This document shows, piece after piece, positions 24,700-33,186 of a stretch of DNA of 38,025 bases; position 1 is the first letter of the stretch; each line of letters begins with the position of its first letter. The notes below the pieces were generated by a model that saw only the letters and a list, made by a program, of their open reading frames with translations, did no database searches and was not told where the DNA came from. Position numbers and translations under genes: made by a program. The stretch is from Streptomyces caelestis (GTDB lineage Bacteria; Actinomycetota; Actinomycetes; Streptomycetales; Streptomycetaceae), in assembly GCF_001279005.1 (NCBI RefSeq), contig NZ_LGCN01000234.1:1-38025 (forward strand), given 5' to 3'.

Positions 24700-26040
24700 T
24701 CAGAAAAGCGCCAGGCCCTCGCTGCCGGTGTCCGCGACGACGGGCCGGATCCGGGTGGGGAGGTCGTCCAGGCGGTCGGGTCCGGCCTCGGCCGCCACGG
24801 CGGGGACGGTCTCGGCCAGCCAGGTGCGAAACCGCTCGGCGGCTTCGCGGTAGGGGACGTGCGCCAGGACACGGTGCTCGCCGGAGGGGCACAGGTCGAC
24901 GGCGACGGTGAACCGGCAGGAGCCGGGCGCGTGGTGGCCGCCGGTCCAGGACACGCGCAGCGCGCCGCAGGGTTTGCGCCCGCGGGAGCTGCCGGGGTCG
25001 CGGTGGGTCGGGCGCAGTGGTCGGCAGGCTGTGTGGGCGGTCCATGCGGCGAGGTGGGGCAGGGGCAGGGTGGTGCGTGCGCGGCAGCCGGGACAGCGGT
25101 GCCAGTGGCGGAGCCAGTCGGCGGTGTGGGTGTGGAAGAGGCGCCTGTAGTGGTCGGCCACGCGGATGTGGTTGCTGTAGAGGTGGTCGGGGCGTTCCTG
25201 GGTGTTGCAGGACTGGCAGAGGGGGGCACGGACGTAGCCGTGTTCGTGGCAGTGGTCCAGTACGGCGGCGGGTGCGGTGCGGCAGACGGCGCACGCCCAC
25301 CCGGCCACCTTGCGGGAGGTGCCGGGTTTCCTGCTGAGTACCGAGTACAGGTGGCCTTTCAGTTCCTCGTTGTACGGGCGCAGCGGGGCGGCCGGGCGGT
25401 CGGGACCCGTCGTCTGCGGGATGTCGACGGTTCGGGCCTGTCGGTGGTGGGAGGGCGGCTCGGTGACGGTTGTGCCTGTCCGGCGGGTCCGTACGGCTTG
25501 CAGCCACCGCGTTTCGGTGTGCTCGGCCGCGTCCAGCAGCCTGACCACAGCGCGCGGCAGCCACCATGCTCGCGTCGTGCGGTCGCGGGTCTGTTCCACG
25601 AGCATCCGTCGCCAGTCGATCCCCGCCAGATGGCAGAGACGGCCGTCAGCCCGCTCGGGTTCGTCCCGTTCCTGCAGTTCCCGGGCGATGCGCCGGCGCC
25701 ATCGCAGTGGCGTTTCCTCAGGGTGTTCCTGCTTCGCCCCGTCACGGAACGGACCGATGCGGACCAGGTCCCGGCGGTCCATCGCCATCGCGTTCAGCTC
25801 CGCCGCCGCCCGGCGCACCTCGGCCTCCACGACACTCCACCGGCCACCGCCGGCCTCCACCGTCGCCACCACACAGCCGCCGAGCAGGACGTAGCCCGCC
25901 CGAGCACGGGCAGGAAAGCCGGTGAACGCCGCAGAAGCCGTCGGCACGGCCCTTCCTGCCGTCAAACCGGCCCACAGAGCGTCCGCGGCACCCAGAGTGA
26001 TCAGACCGCCCGCACGGCTCGGAGTGACACGTTCTGTCAT
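24700..26040 (-). CDS. endonuclease VII-like domain protein, function unknown
   Basis: A 446-residue protein. Its centre carries the cysteine/histidine pattern of recombination endonuclease VII and related HNH nucleases: CAVCRTAP, then LDHCHEHGYVRAPLCQSCNT, at about residues 250-285. The Cys pairs would hold zinc and the DH-x-H the catalytic metal. The remaining N-terminal 230 residues (Trp/Arg-rich, DWRRMLVEQTRDRTTRAWW) match nothing I know. The C-terminal part includes another possible zinc site (HRCPGCRART) and CRFTVAVDLCPSGEH. The ATG at 26040 lies 12 bases from the end of an inserted IS630 element, which has cut it off from its original upstream region. A phage-related or defence role is conceivable but unproven. 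Confidence 0.68.
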   Translation of the reverse strand: MTERVTPSRAGGLITLGAADALWAGLTAGRAVPTASAAFTGFPARARAGYVLLGGCVVATVEAGGGRWSVVEAEVRRAAAELNAMAMDRRDLVRIGPFRDGAKQEHPEETPLRWRRRIARELQERDEPERADGRLCHLAGIDWRRMLVEQTRDRTTRAWWLPRAVVRLLDAAEHTETRWLQAVRTRRTGTTVTEPPSHHRQARTVDIPQTTGPDRPAAPLRPYNEELKGHLYSVLSRKPGTSRKVAGWACAVCRTAPAAVLDHCHEHGYVRAPLCQSCNTQERPDHLYSNHIRVADHYRRLFHTHTADWLRHWHRCPGCRARTTLPLPHLAAWTAHTACRPLRPTHRDPGSSRGRKPCGALRVSWTGGHHAPGSCRFTVAVDLCPSGEHRVLAHVPYREAAERFRTWLAETVPAVAAEAGPDRLDDLPTRIRPVVADTGSEGLALF

Positions 26041-27135
26041 ACCGACAGGCTACTGACTTCGGCTCGTCGGGGTGACGCCGGTCCGTCGAGGATCAGGCCG
26101 GTTCCCGCTATGAAGCCGTCGAGGGTGCCGGACCGGTGCTGCAGGCGCTTGAGCCGGTTGCGTACAAGGACTTCGAGCCGGTCGAGGGCGAGGGCGGCGA
26201 GGTCGGTCGGGCTGCGTTCGACGTGTGCCCATACCCGCTCGACGGGGTCGAGGTCGGGTGAGCAGGCGGGCGGGAGGAACACCGTCAGCCATGCACGCTC
26301 GGCGATCAGCTTGCCCATGGTGCGGGAGACGTGGGTGTTCAGCCGGTCTCGGACCAGCACGACGGGCGCCCTGACGAGCCGGTGGACGCCGTCGAGCAGC
26401 GCGACGAAGTCACGCTCGCCCATGCTGCGGCGCGTGCTGCTGCCCGCTCGGTGGGTGCGCAGGCGGTGGCACAGCCGGGTCCGGGGGCCGGACCGCATGG
26501 CGATCGGTCCGGCCACGGACAGGCGTCCCGAGCGGCGGCCTCTCACCGTCACGCGCCGGCCCCAGGTGCGTCCTCGGGGCGGCCGACGACGGGTGAACGC
26601 GGCTTCGTCCTCGAAGCAGAGGTGGCCCTCGCAGGCCACCCGGGCTCTTTCACCTCCGCCCGGGCCGCCTCCTTCCACGCGGTGACGGCCCTCTCGTCGC
26701 GCTCGGCGACCCTGCGTGCGGGGACCTGCGGACTGAAGCCGAGCCGGTGCATCAGCCGCGTCGCGCCCGAGACGCTGCAGGAGACGTGGGACCTCCTGCC
26801 GATCGGCGTGGCCACCCGCGCCGCCGTCCACACCTGGTCCTCCACCCGGCCGTGCGCGGCCGGGCCCTGCTCCGGATACACGGCCAGTTCCTCCGGACAG
26901 CGCGGCGGCAGACGGCACCGCGACCCGCTCGGACCACGGGAGGCCGGCGCCTGGGCACCGCCGTCCCGCCGCACTTGGTGCCCCACTGACAGGCCGATCT
27001 CCGGCTCACCCGCAGACGCCGTGCGACCTCGATCGGCTTGATCTCCTGCTCGAGCAGTTCGGCCGCCTGCATCCGCACCGACTCCCGACGCCGGCGTCCC
27101 GCAGCGGTCAGCGCGCCCCCAGCCGCGTATCTCAC
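26037..27135 (-). pseudogene. IS630-family transposase, at least one disabling frameshift
   Basis: Three frames make up one transposase. The first (from 27135) carries the helix-turn-helix part AAELLEQEIKPIEVARRLRV; the second carries GPAAHGRVEDQVWTAARVAT and FSPQVPARRVAERDE; the third carries the catalytic DDE domain with CFEDEAAF, LVRDRLNTHVS and DPVERVWAHVE. The first shift (near 26985) looks like two extra G in a G run after CQW. The second (near 26650) lies in an AAAG stretch and might be a programmed slip, as in other IS630 elements. The last codons read out of the element, and the stop at 26037 overlaps the start of the nuclease gene. Confidence 0.8.
26053..26075 (+). repeat. left terminal inverted repeat of the IS630 element
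   Basis: Pairs with 27187-27209 with a single mismatch (CGTCGGGG here against CGTCAGGG in the reverse complement of the partner). Confidence 0.9.
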
Positions 27136-27186
27136 ACACCACGGGACACAGCCACCGCCCCAGCCCGTCAGGGACTTCGCCGAGGT

Positions 27187-27209
27187 TCACCCTGACGAGC
27201 CGAAGTCAG
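27187..27209 (+). repeat. right terminal inverted repeat of the IS630 element
   Basis: Partner of 26053-26075; followed directly by the duplicated TA at 27210-27211. Confidence 0.9.
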
Positions 27210-27272
27210 TAGGAAGTCGGTCCGGCTCCACCGCTGATCGGAAGGATCGGCAGAGCGGTGGCAGGACGCCGG

Positions 27273-27278
27273 TAGGGT
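27273..27278 (+). promoter_or_regulatory. candidate -10 element of a leaderless FGE-like transcript
   Basis: TAGGGT fits the actinomycete -10 pattern TANNNT and ends eight bases before the GTG at 27287, the spacing expected if transcription starts at the start codon. No convincing -35 hexamer was seen. Confidence 0.4.
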
Positions 27279-27286
27279 GGCCTGTT

Positions 27287-27970
27287 GTGGACGCGGGGGC
27301 AGGAAACGAGATGGTTGCGGTCCCGTCGGGACAGGTGACGCTGTCGGACCGGCGGACGCAGAGCAGTTGGCCGGTCGAGGTCGCGCCGTTTCAGATGTCG
27401 GCGTTCCCGGTCACGCAGTCCTGGTACGCACGCATCGCAGGCCGACGGCCGAGTAGCGCCCGGGGCGAGCGGCTGCCGGTCGAGGGCGTTTCGTGGTGGG
27501 ACGCGGTCCAGTTCTGCAACGCTTTGTCCCGATGCGAAGGGCTGACGACCGCGTATCGCCTGTGCGTCGACGCCGAGACGGCCGAATGGGACACCTCCGC
27601 AGACGGATATCGGTTGCCGACCGAGGCCGAATGGGAGCACGCCTGCCGTGCGGGCACTACTGGCCCGCGGTACGGCCGGCTCGACGACGTCGCCTGGTAC
27701 CAGGGCAATTCCGACGGACGGATCCACTCTGTCGGCGGCAAGCAGCCCAACGCATGGGGCCTGTACGACATGCTGGGCAATGTGTGGGACTGGTGCTGGG
27801 ACGTCTACGACGCCGAGGTGTACGGGGCCTACCGGGTGCTCCGTGGTGGCGGATGGGCCGACGAGCACTGGAGCTGCCGGGCGTCGGTGCGGCGGCGCAG
27901 CCACCCGACCTTCCGGATCGACGACGTGGGATTTCGCATCGCGCGCTCCGCACCACTGCCTCGGCCGTGA
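27287..27970 (+). CDS. formylglycine-generating enzyme (SUMF1) family protein
   Basis: A 227-residue FGE-sulfatase fold protein: GVSWWDAVQFCNALSR, YRLPTEAEWEHACRAG, AWGLYDMLGNVWDWCWD, VLRGGGW and RRRSHPTFRIDDVGFRIA are the landmark motifs. True FGEs oxidise a sulfatase cysteine to formylglycine using two C-terminal cysteines; here only the second position is occupied (HWSCRASVRRR), so another activity of the superfamily is likelier. At about 225 residues it is short for a bacterial FGE. GTG 27287 follows a -10-like TAGGGT; ATG 27311, preceded by AGGAAACGAG, is an alternative start giving 219 residues. No sulfatase gene is nearby. Confidence 0.85.
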   Translation: MDAGAGNEMVAVPSGQVTLSDRRTQSSWPVEVAPFQMSAFPVTQSWYARIAGRRPSSARGERLPVEGVSWWDAVQFCNALSRCEGLTTAYRLCVDAETAEWDTSADGYRLPTEAEWEHACRAGTTGPRYGRLDDVAWYQGNSDGRIHSVGGKQPNAWGLYDMLGNVWDWCWDVYDAEVYGAYRVLRGGGWADEHWSCRASVRRRSHPTFRIDDVGFRIARSAPLPRP

Positions 27971-28121
27971 CAGCGGTCGTGCGACATACCCTCTTCGGAG
28001 TGAATGCACTGCTCCGTCCGCCTGACGACGGCAGGGTTTGTGCGTCGATCACGGTCATGTCGGAGGCCGTGTCACTTGATCACGGTCGTGTGGGGATGCC
28101 GGGAGGGGTTCGTCGCGGACG
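27971..28121. other. short gap after the FGE-like gene
   Basis: No gene or hairpin recognised before the IS21-like remnant starts. Confidence 0.4.
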
Positions 28122-28343
28122 GAGCTGTCGCAGCGGGCTCTGGCGGAGAAGTACGGAGTGCATCGCCGGACGGTGCGACAGGCCCTGTTGTCCGCTGTTA
28201 CGCCGCCGCGGAAGAGACCAGCACCGCGGGCCACGGTCCTGGCCCCGGCCAGGCCATGGATCGACGAGATGCCGCGGGAAGGCTCGACCGGCAGCCGCAG
28301 TTGGCACGAAGCGTCGATGCGACTCGATGGAGCAGCCCTCTGA
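28122..28343 (+). mobile_element. IS21-like (IstA) transposase N-terminal remnant
   Basis: The frame reads ELSQRALAEKYGVHRRTVRQ and then PPRKRPAPRATVLAPARPWIDEM, matching the N-terminal helix-turn-helix and linker of IS21-type IstA transposases of streptomycetes. Homology ends at about DEMPRE and the frame stops at 28343. No IstB partner and no integrase core are present. Confidence 0.6.
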
Positions 28344-28379
28344 CGTGCCTCAGCTGCTGCGGCGCCGAGATCCCGCATC

Positions 28380-28609
28380 GTGATAGCGCCACCAGTACAG
28401 CACCATGCAGTCATCGGGCCATGGGGCATCCCTTTCGCCCCGGCGCTCGAAGACGTCGCGTTCGAGGTCGACGGGGCGCCGGTGCGGATCCAAAGGCTCG
28501 GCGTCCCGAGGCGTCCGGACCTCGGCCACGAATCGTTCCTCGGATGCGCCGAACTGCTCAGCTTGATTCCGTCGGGGACCTTGATGGTTGAGGTCAACTG
28601 CCAAGGATT
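28380..28609 (+). pseudogene. unidentified coding remnant, 5' part
   Basis: The frame from GTG 28380 reads like a real protein (IGPWGIPFAPALEDVAFEVD, HESFLGCAELLSLIPSGTLM, VEVNCQGFAG), with proper codon bias. I do not recognise the family. At about 28610 it is replaced by sequence homologous to an IS1182 transposase on the other strand. It may belong to the same broken gene as the remnant at 28847-28969. Confidence 0.4.
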
Positions 28610-28760
28610 CGCCGGCGCAGGCGGCCCGCCGCGTCACGGTAATGGTTCTGCACCACGATCCGCCGCAGCGCCTCGGCCTGCGGGCCGGGCCGGTAGCCCG
28701 ATCCGTGCCGGTGGAGGTGCTCAAGCAGCCGACAGGCGTCATCGCCTGCGACTGGTGGAC
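28594..28760 (-). mobile_element. IS1182-like transposase fragment
   Basis: On the minus strand the residues CRLLEHLHRHGSGYRPGPQA and EALRRIVVQNHYRDAAGRLR match the central part of streptomycete IS1182 transposases (LLEHLHRHG ... LRQIMVQNYYRDAAGRLRWR). The match ends near 28610; its other edge is uncertain. Neither catalytic residues nor ends are present. Confidence 0.6.
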
Positions 28761-28846
28761 AACGCGTACGAGCGGACGGGTGTGCCTCTGCTTGATCACG
28801 GCCATGGGACCGAACCGCTCCTGTCCCAAGAACCGCCAGCGCGGGT

Positions 28847-28969
28847 GAAACCGACTTCCGCCCGGTGATCCGGTTCGTGTTCGAGGACGTGGAAGCCGGC
28901 ATGCTTCGCGACGACGTGTCGGAGAGTGATCAACTGCACTGGCTTGATCACATCGCTCGCCCGCCATGA
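28847..28969 (+). pseudogene. unidentified coding remnant, 3' part
   Basis: The frame ETDFRPVIRFVFEDVEAGML, DDVSESDQLHWLDHIARPP and stop is protein-like, with a natural C-terminal end, but has no start of its own. It follows the IS1182-like scrap and may be the tail of the gene whose front lies at 28380-28609. The family is not recognised. Confidence 0.4.
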
Positions 28970-29075
28970 CGTCTCCTCACGGACAACCCGCGGAAGCCTC
29001 CCCCCGTCCTAGGTGACGCGAGGGGCGCCCGAGACCGACGGGACGTCTGCGCACGGGGTTTTGAGGAGAGGACCA

Positions 29076-31844
29076 TTGATCCGTGCCCGGCGAATATGTG
29101 TGACCGCCGTGGCGGTACTGGCGGCCCTGGCGGGCTCGCCCGGACCGGCACAGGCCGAACAGTCCTACGAATCGGGTCCGTCGAGCACGACGGACGACAA
29201 TCCCCTTCCGCCGGGGTGGCGGATCGACGGGGAGGGTGGGACGCGTGAGCTGGTCTGGCGTACGCAGAAGGCCGTGCCCATGGGCGATGCGCGGGTCGAG
29301 TTCCGTACCGGGGACAGGCTGCTCGGGGCGCCGAAGCCGGCGAGGGACGGGAGGACCTTCCGGCTCGCCCTCGGCGGGACACCGCCCGAACAGCTGACGA
29401 ACCTCCACGTGACGGCCGCGGGGCGCCGGCTGGACGCGGCGGCCGACGACACGCACAGGTCCGGTTCGCGCATGGCACGGATGCCCGCGCAGGCTCAGGC
29501 GAACGCCGTTGATCCGGGTAGACCCGGCTCGTACCACACGATCGCCGGGGAGTACGACCTCGACCCGGTGCGCCTGCCCGGGTTCGACACCCCGGTGGAG
29601 ATGACCGCCGAGGTGGTGGCGCCGAAGGATGCCACCGGCAGTCGGCCGCTCGCGCTGTTCCTGCACGGCCGCCACGCCACCTGTTACAAACCGGGCTCCG
29701 AGGACGACGTGACCGGCGACTGGCCCTGCGCGGACGGCTACAAGCCGGTCCCGAGCTACCTGGGCTACCTGCGCGACCAGCAACTGCTGGCCTCTCAGGG
29801 CTATGTGACGGTGTCGATCTCGGCGAACGGCATCAACGCCCAGGACTGGGAGGCCGAGGACGCCGGCGCGCAGGCGCGTTCGTCGCTGGTCCGGCAGCAT
29901 CTCGCCCGCTGGGCCGACTGGACCGCCCATCGCTCCTCCGCCCCGGCCGTCGTACGCGAAGCGGCACAAGCAGACCTCTCCCGTGTCCTGCTCGTCGGCC
30001 ACTCACGCGGTGGCGAGGGCGTCAACCGGGCGGCCATGGACAGCCTCTACCCGCCACCGGCCGGCGAGGACGGCCATCGGGGCCCGGTGCGCTGGAAGGT
30101 ACGCGGGACCGTGCTCATCGGACCGACGATCTTCGGCCAGAACCCGGTCGCCGACGTGCCGTCCGTGACGCTGCTTCCGGGCTGCGACGGCGACGTGTCG
30201 GACCTGCAGGGCGAGAACTTCGTCGACGGGACGCGCGGGATCAGCCGGGGCACGGCCCTGCACAGCGCGGTCTACATGGTCGGGGCCAACCACAACTACT
30301 TCAACAGCGAGTGGACCCCGGGTGAGGCCGTCGCACCGGCCGAGGACGACTTCGGGAACGACCCGGAGCAGCCGGACCCGGTGTGCGCGCCGGGTGCCGC
30401 ACCCCGGCTCACCGCCGCCCAGCAGCACAAGGCGGGCGCCACGTACATCGCCGCCGCGGCCCGGCTCTTCCTCGGCGGGGACGATCGGGTGCGTCCGCTG
30501 CTCGACGGTTCCGGCAGGCGGGCCCCGTCCGCGGACCCGGCCCGGGTGCTGACTCACGCGGTCGGCGGCCGTCGCAGCGGTGGTTTCCTGCCGGACGGCG
30601 GGGTGAAGGTGACCGGAGCCCGGCTGTGTTCGGCGATCGACCCCGACCCGGCCGTGGCCTGTCTGGCCCCGGAGACCCCCGGATCGTCACCGCACTTCGC
30701 GTGGTGGGAGACGGAACAGGAGACCGGCCGCAACGCGGTGGACGTGAAGTGGTCCGCGCCGGGCACGACCGCGCGCATCACTCCGGCCGAGCCGCTCTCC
30801 CTCCGCGGCTCCCAGAAGCTCGCGCTCCGGGTCTTCGTACCACCGAACACGACCGGCACGAAGTTCGACGTGTCCGTCGCCGACTCCTCCGACCGTCGGG
30901 TGACGCTGGGCTCGGTCCGGGTGGACGGGCTCCCGGGCTCCGCGAACACCGCCTCCTACTGGGCTCAGGAGCTGCGCGTCCCGCTGTCGGCCGCGACCCG
31001 GGCCGGGCTCGATCTCAGGCATGTCAAGCACCTTGATCTGACGCCCCGTTCGCAGTCCGGTCAGGCCTGGCTGATGGACGCCTGGGGCTGGGCGCCCGGC
31101 ACTTCGGCGGTGAAGGCGGCCGCACTGCCGCGTGTCGACGTGGGCCGCACGACCGTCGAGGAGGGCGACTCGGGCACCCGCACCTACCGGGTACCCGTCG
31201 AGATCTCCGGGCACGGCAGCGGGCAGGTCCGCGTGTACGTCCTCGACCCGGACAGCGGCCGGGCCGAGAACCGCCTCGTGACCGTACGGCCCGGCAGCGA
31301 CGCGATCGACGTGCCGGTCGAGGTGAAGGGCGACACGGTCTACGGCTACGACGTAGGGCACGACATCGCCGTCAAGGCCGTCCACAATGCCGTCGTCGGC
31401 AAGCACCGGGGCGGGATCACCGTCGAGAACGACGACCCCGAGCCGGTGATCACCCTGTCGCCGGTAGCGGACCGGGTGACCGAGGGAGAGACGCTGACCT
31501 GGCGGTTGTCCGTGGATGCGCCCGTGGCGGTGGACATCTGGCAGCCGGTTCGGGTGCTTCCGGTCACCGAGGGCGCCGAGCTGTCCACCAAGGACGTGGA
31601 CCCGCAGTGGCTCATGGAATGGTCCGGTGACATGCCCGATCCCGAGCGGCCGCTGTCCGACGCGAACCTGTGGGTGTGGTTGAACATCCCGCCCGGGAGC
31701 ACCGGCGCGGACTTCGTCGTGCCGATCGTGCGGGACCAGGTGGCCGAGCCGACCGAGTCGATGCGCCTCGCATTGACCGACGACAACGCCGAGCCGCTGC
31801 CCGATGGGCCGGTGCTGACGGGAACGGTGCTCGACAAGCCGTAA
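29076..31844 (+). CDS. secreted alpha/beta hydrolase with C-terminal Calx-beta-like domains
   Basis: A 922-residue exported protein. I chose TTG 29076 because AGGAGAGG lies five bases upstream and a clean signal peptide follows (MIRARRICVTAVAVLAALAG, cleavage after AQA). An upstream in-frame GTG at 29013 lacks such a site. The hydrolase part shows RPLALFLHGRHATCY (oxyanion region) and LLVGHSRGGEGVNRAA, with the nucleophile serine near residue 310; GANHNYFNSEW may hold the catalytic histidine. A beta-rich middle region follows. Two C-terminal repeats with VEEGDSGTRTYRVPVEI ... ITVENDDPEP and VTEGETLTWRLSV resemble Calx-beta modules. The substrate is unknown. A hairpin lies 36 bases after the stop. 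Confidence 0.82.
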   Translation: MIRARRICVTAVAVLAALAGSPGPAQAEQSYESGPSSTTDDNPLPPGWRIDGEGGTRELVWRTQKAVPMGDARVEFRTGDRLLGAPKPARDGRTFRLALGGTPPEQLTNLHVTAAGRRLDAAADDTHRSGSRMARMPAQAQANAVDPGRPGSYHTIAGEYDLDPVRLPGFDTPVEMTAEVVAPKDATGSRPLALFLHGRHATCYKPGSEDDVTGDWPCADGYKPVPSYLGYLRDQQLLASQGYVTVSISANGINAQDWEAEDAGAQARSSLVRQHLARWADWTAHRSSAPAVVREAAQADLSRVLLVGHSRGGEGVNRAAMDSLYPPPAGEDGHRGPVRWKVRGTVLIGPTIFGQNPVADVPSVTLLPGCDGDVSDLQGENFVDGTRGISRGTALHSAVYMVGANHNYFNSEWTPGEAVAPAEDDFGNDPEQPDPVCAPGAAPRLTAAQQHKAGATYIAAAARLFLGGDDRVRPLLDGSGRRAPSADPARVLTHAVGGRRSGGFLPDGGVKVTGARLCSAIDPDPAVACLAPETPGSSPHFAWWETEQETGRNAVDVKWSAPGTTARITPAEPLSLRGSQKLALRVFVPPNTTGTKFDVSVADSSDRRVTLGSVRVDGLPGSANTASYWAQELRVPLSAATRAGLDLRHVKHLDLTPRSQSGQAWLMDAWGWAPGTSAVKAAALPRVDVGRTTVEEGDSGTRTYRVPVEISGHGSGQVRVYVLDPDSGRAENRLVTVRPGSDAIDVPVEVKGDTVYGYDVGHDIAVKAVHNAVVGKHRGGITVENDDPEPVITLSPVADRVTEGETLTWRLSVDAPVAVDIWQPVRVLPVTEGAELSTKDVDPQWLMEWSGDMPDPERPLSDANLWVWLNIPPGSTGADFVVPIVRDQVAEPTESMRLALTDDNAEPLPDGPVLTGTVLDKP

Positions 31845-31880
31845 GCACGATGTACGAGGGCTCGTGCGCACCCTCGTGTG

Positions 31881-31905
31881 CGGGGTCCGGCCTGTCCGGA
31901 CCCCG
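31881..31905 (+). terminator. perfect 10-bp hairpin after the secreted hydrolase gene
   Basis: CGGGGTCCGG, loop CCTGT, CCGGACCCCG form a perfect ten-base-pair stem 36 bases after the stop at 31844. No U tract follows. Confidence 0.7.
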
Positions 31906-32338
31906 CGGTCCTCCGCGGCGACGGCCCCAACCCCCGTCACGCGCTGGAGGAGAGCAGTGCCGACCGTGCGGCCGGCACGGGACGCTTCTGGACACGGGCC
32001 TTTGCCGGATGCGCCGTGTGGCCCGCGGTCGTCGCCGATGGCCACGACGGCCCGTGGAACACGCCGACGGCGCACCCTCCACCCCTCTCTCCCCCGCCCG
32101 GGCCATGGCCGGGAAACCGGCAACGTCCGTCTGCTCGCCCACCACGGACACGGGCACACCGCGCTGTTCAGCACCAGCGGCTGGGGGTCCAGGCCCGCGG
32201 GAGCCGCTGTCCCGTCGACGGCACCCTCCCGCCGCCAGGAGTGACGTGCGAGCGGGACACTTCCCCGTTCGGCACGCCCGGGCCGACCGGCGGAGCCACC
32301 ACCGGCGGGGGCGGTACGGCAGGCCCCGTCTCCTGAGC
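31906..32338. other. gene-free stretch
   Basis: Open frames exist on both strands, but they are Pro/Gly/Arg-rich without domains, starts or ribosome-binding sites. I see no gene. Confidence 0.5.
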
Positions 32339-32380
32339 GCCACGACCGGGTGACCCGGGGCCGGGCCACCCGGTCGTGGC
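32339..32380 (-). terminator. perfect 14-bp hairpin after the FCD regulator gene
   Basis: GCCACGACCGGGTG and CACCCGGTCGTGGC form a perfect 14-base-pair stem with a 14-base loop, about 57 bases beyond the stop of the minus-strand regulator. It could also stop read-through from the plus-strand hydrolase. Confidence 0.75.
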
Positions 32381-32436
32381 GGCGCCCGTGGACGGCGGTG
32401 GTTCCCGTGACACTGCGGGGTCGCAGCCGTGACGGG

Positions 32437-33135
32437 TCACACGGCGTCGCTCGGCATTCCGGGTGACCGGGCGATCTCCTGTTCGGCGGCTTCGATGACG
32501 GCCAGCACGGCGGCCGCGGCGGCCGCGGGATCGCGGGCCTCGACGGCCCGTACGACGGCGCGGTGGCCCGGCAGCGAGGCTTCCACCGCGCCCGCGGTCC
32601 GGGTGCTGACGACGAAGCTGTGCTCCAGCGCGATCTCGACGGCGCGGCCCAGTGAGCCGAGGAGACGGTTGCCGCCGGCGTCGAGCAGGGCCCGGTGGAA
32701 GGCGATGTCGGCCTCGACGTAGCCGCCGCGGCCGGGGGACGCCGCCGCGGCCTCCATGGCGGCCAGGGCGTCGTACAGGACGCGCACGTCGTCGGGCCCG
32801 GCCCGCTCGGCAGCGAGCCGGGCCGCCTCGGGCTCGACGATCCGCCGCAGTTCGCCCGTGTCGCGCAGCAGGGCCGCGGCGTCCCCGGCCTGTTTCCAGC
32901 GCAGTACGTCGCGGTCCAGGTGGTTCCAGTGCTCCGGGGGCAGCACGCGCGTGCCGGTGCGCGGCCGTACGTGCAGCATCCCCTTGGCCACCAGCGACTT
33001 GACCGCCTCTCGCAACACCCCCCGGCTGACGCCGATCCCGGCCGCGAGTACGTCCTCGACCGGTAGCGCGTCCCCCGGCTCCCACGCGCCGCCCACGATG
33101 CGCCGCCCGAGCTCGTCGACCACGCGCTGGTGCAT
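32437..33135 (-). CDS. GntR-family regulator, FCD subfamily
   Basis: A 232-residue repressor of the FadR/FCD type. The N-terminal winged helix reads GDALPVEDVLAAGIGVSRGVLREAVKSLVAKGML with the following RPRTGTRVLP wing. The C-terminal FCD domain shows ADIAFHRALLDAGGN and SLPGHRAVVRAVEARDP, whose Asp and His residues usually bind a metal and a small acid effector. ATG 33135 is the first start after an in-frame TGA. The gene is divergent from a sugar-acid dehydratase operon, and a palindromic operator lies 52 bp upstream. A sugar acid or its keto-deoxy product is the likely effector (inference). Confidence 0.9.
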   Translation of the reverse strand: MHQRVVDELGRRIVGGAWEPGDALPVEDVLAAGIGVSRGVLREAVKSLVAKGMLHVRPRTGTRVLPPEHWNHLDRDVLRWKQAGDAAALLRDTGELRRIVEPEAARLAAERAGPDDVRVLYDALAAMEAAAASPGRGGYVEADIAFHRALLDAGGNRLLGSLGRAVEIALEHSFVVSTRTAGAVEASLPGHRAVVRAVEARDPAAAAAAVLAVIEAAEQEIARSPGMPSDAV

Positions 33136-33186
33136 GGTCGGGAAGTACGCCGCGATCTCCGCTCACCCCCTGGACGCCATTCATCG

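Larger units (their letters stand above)
26053..27209 (-). mobile_element. IS630-family insertion sequence with both ends and TA duplication
   Basis: The element is 1157 bp. Its ends form a 23-bp inverted repeat with one mismatch (26053-26075 starting CTGACTTCGGCTCG, and 27187-27209 ending CGAGCCGAAGTCAG). A TA dinucleotide lies directly outside each end (26051-26052 and 27210-27211), the target duplication expected for IS630/Tc1-type transposition. The internal transposase is frameshifted. The insertion lies between the endonuclease VII-like gene and the divergent FGE-like gene. Confidence 0.9.

Noticed and set aside
31864..32353. Overlapping plus-strand frames after the secreted hydrolase
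   Set aside because: Composition is Pro/Arg-rich, starts are unsupported, and two strong hairpins bracket the region.
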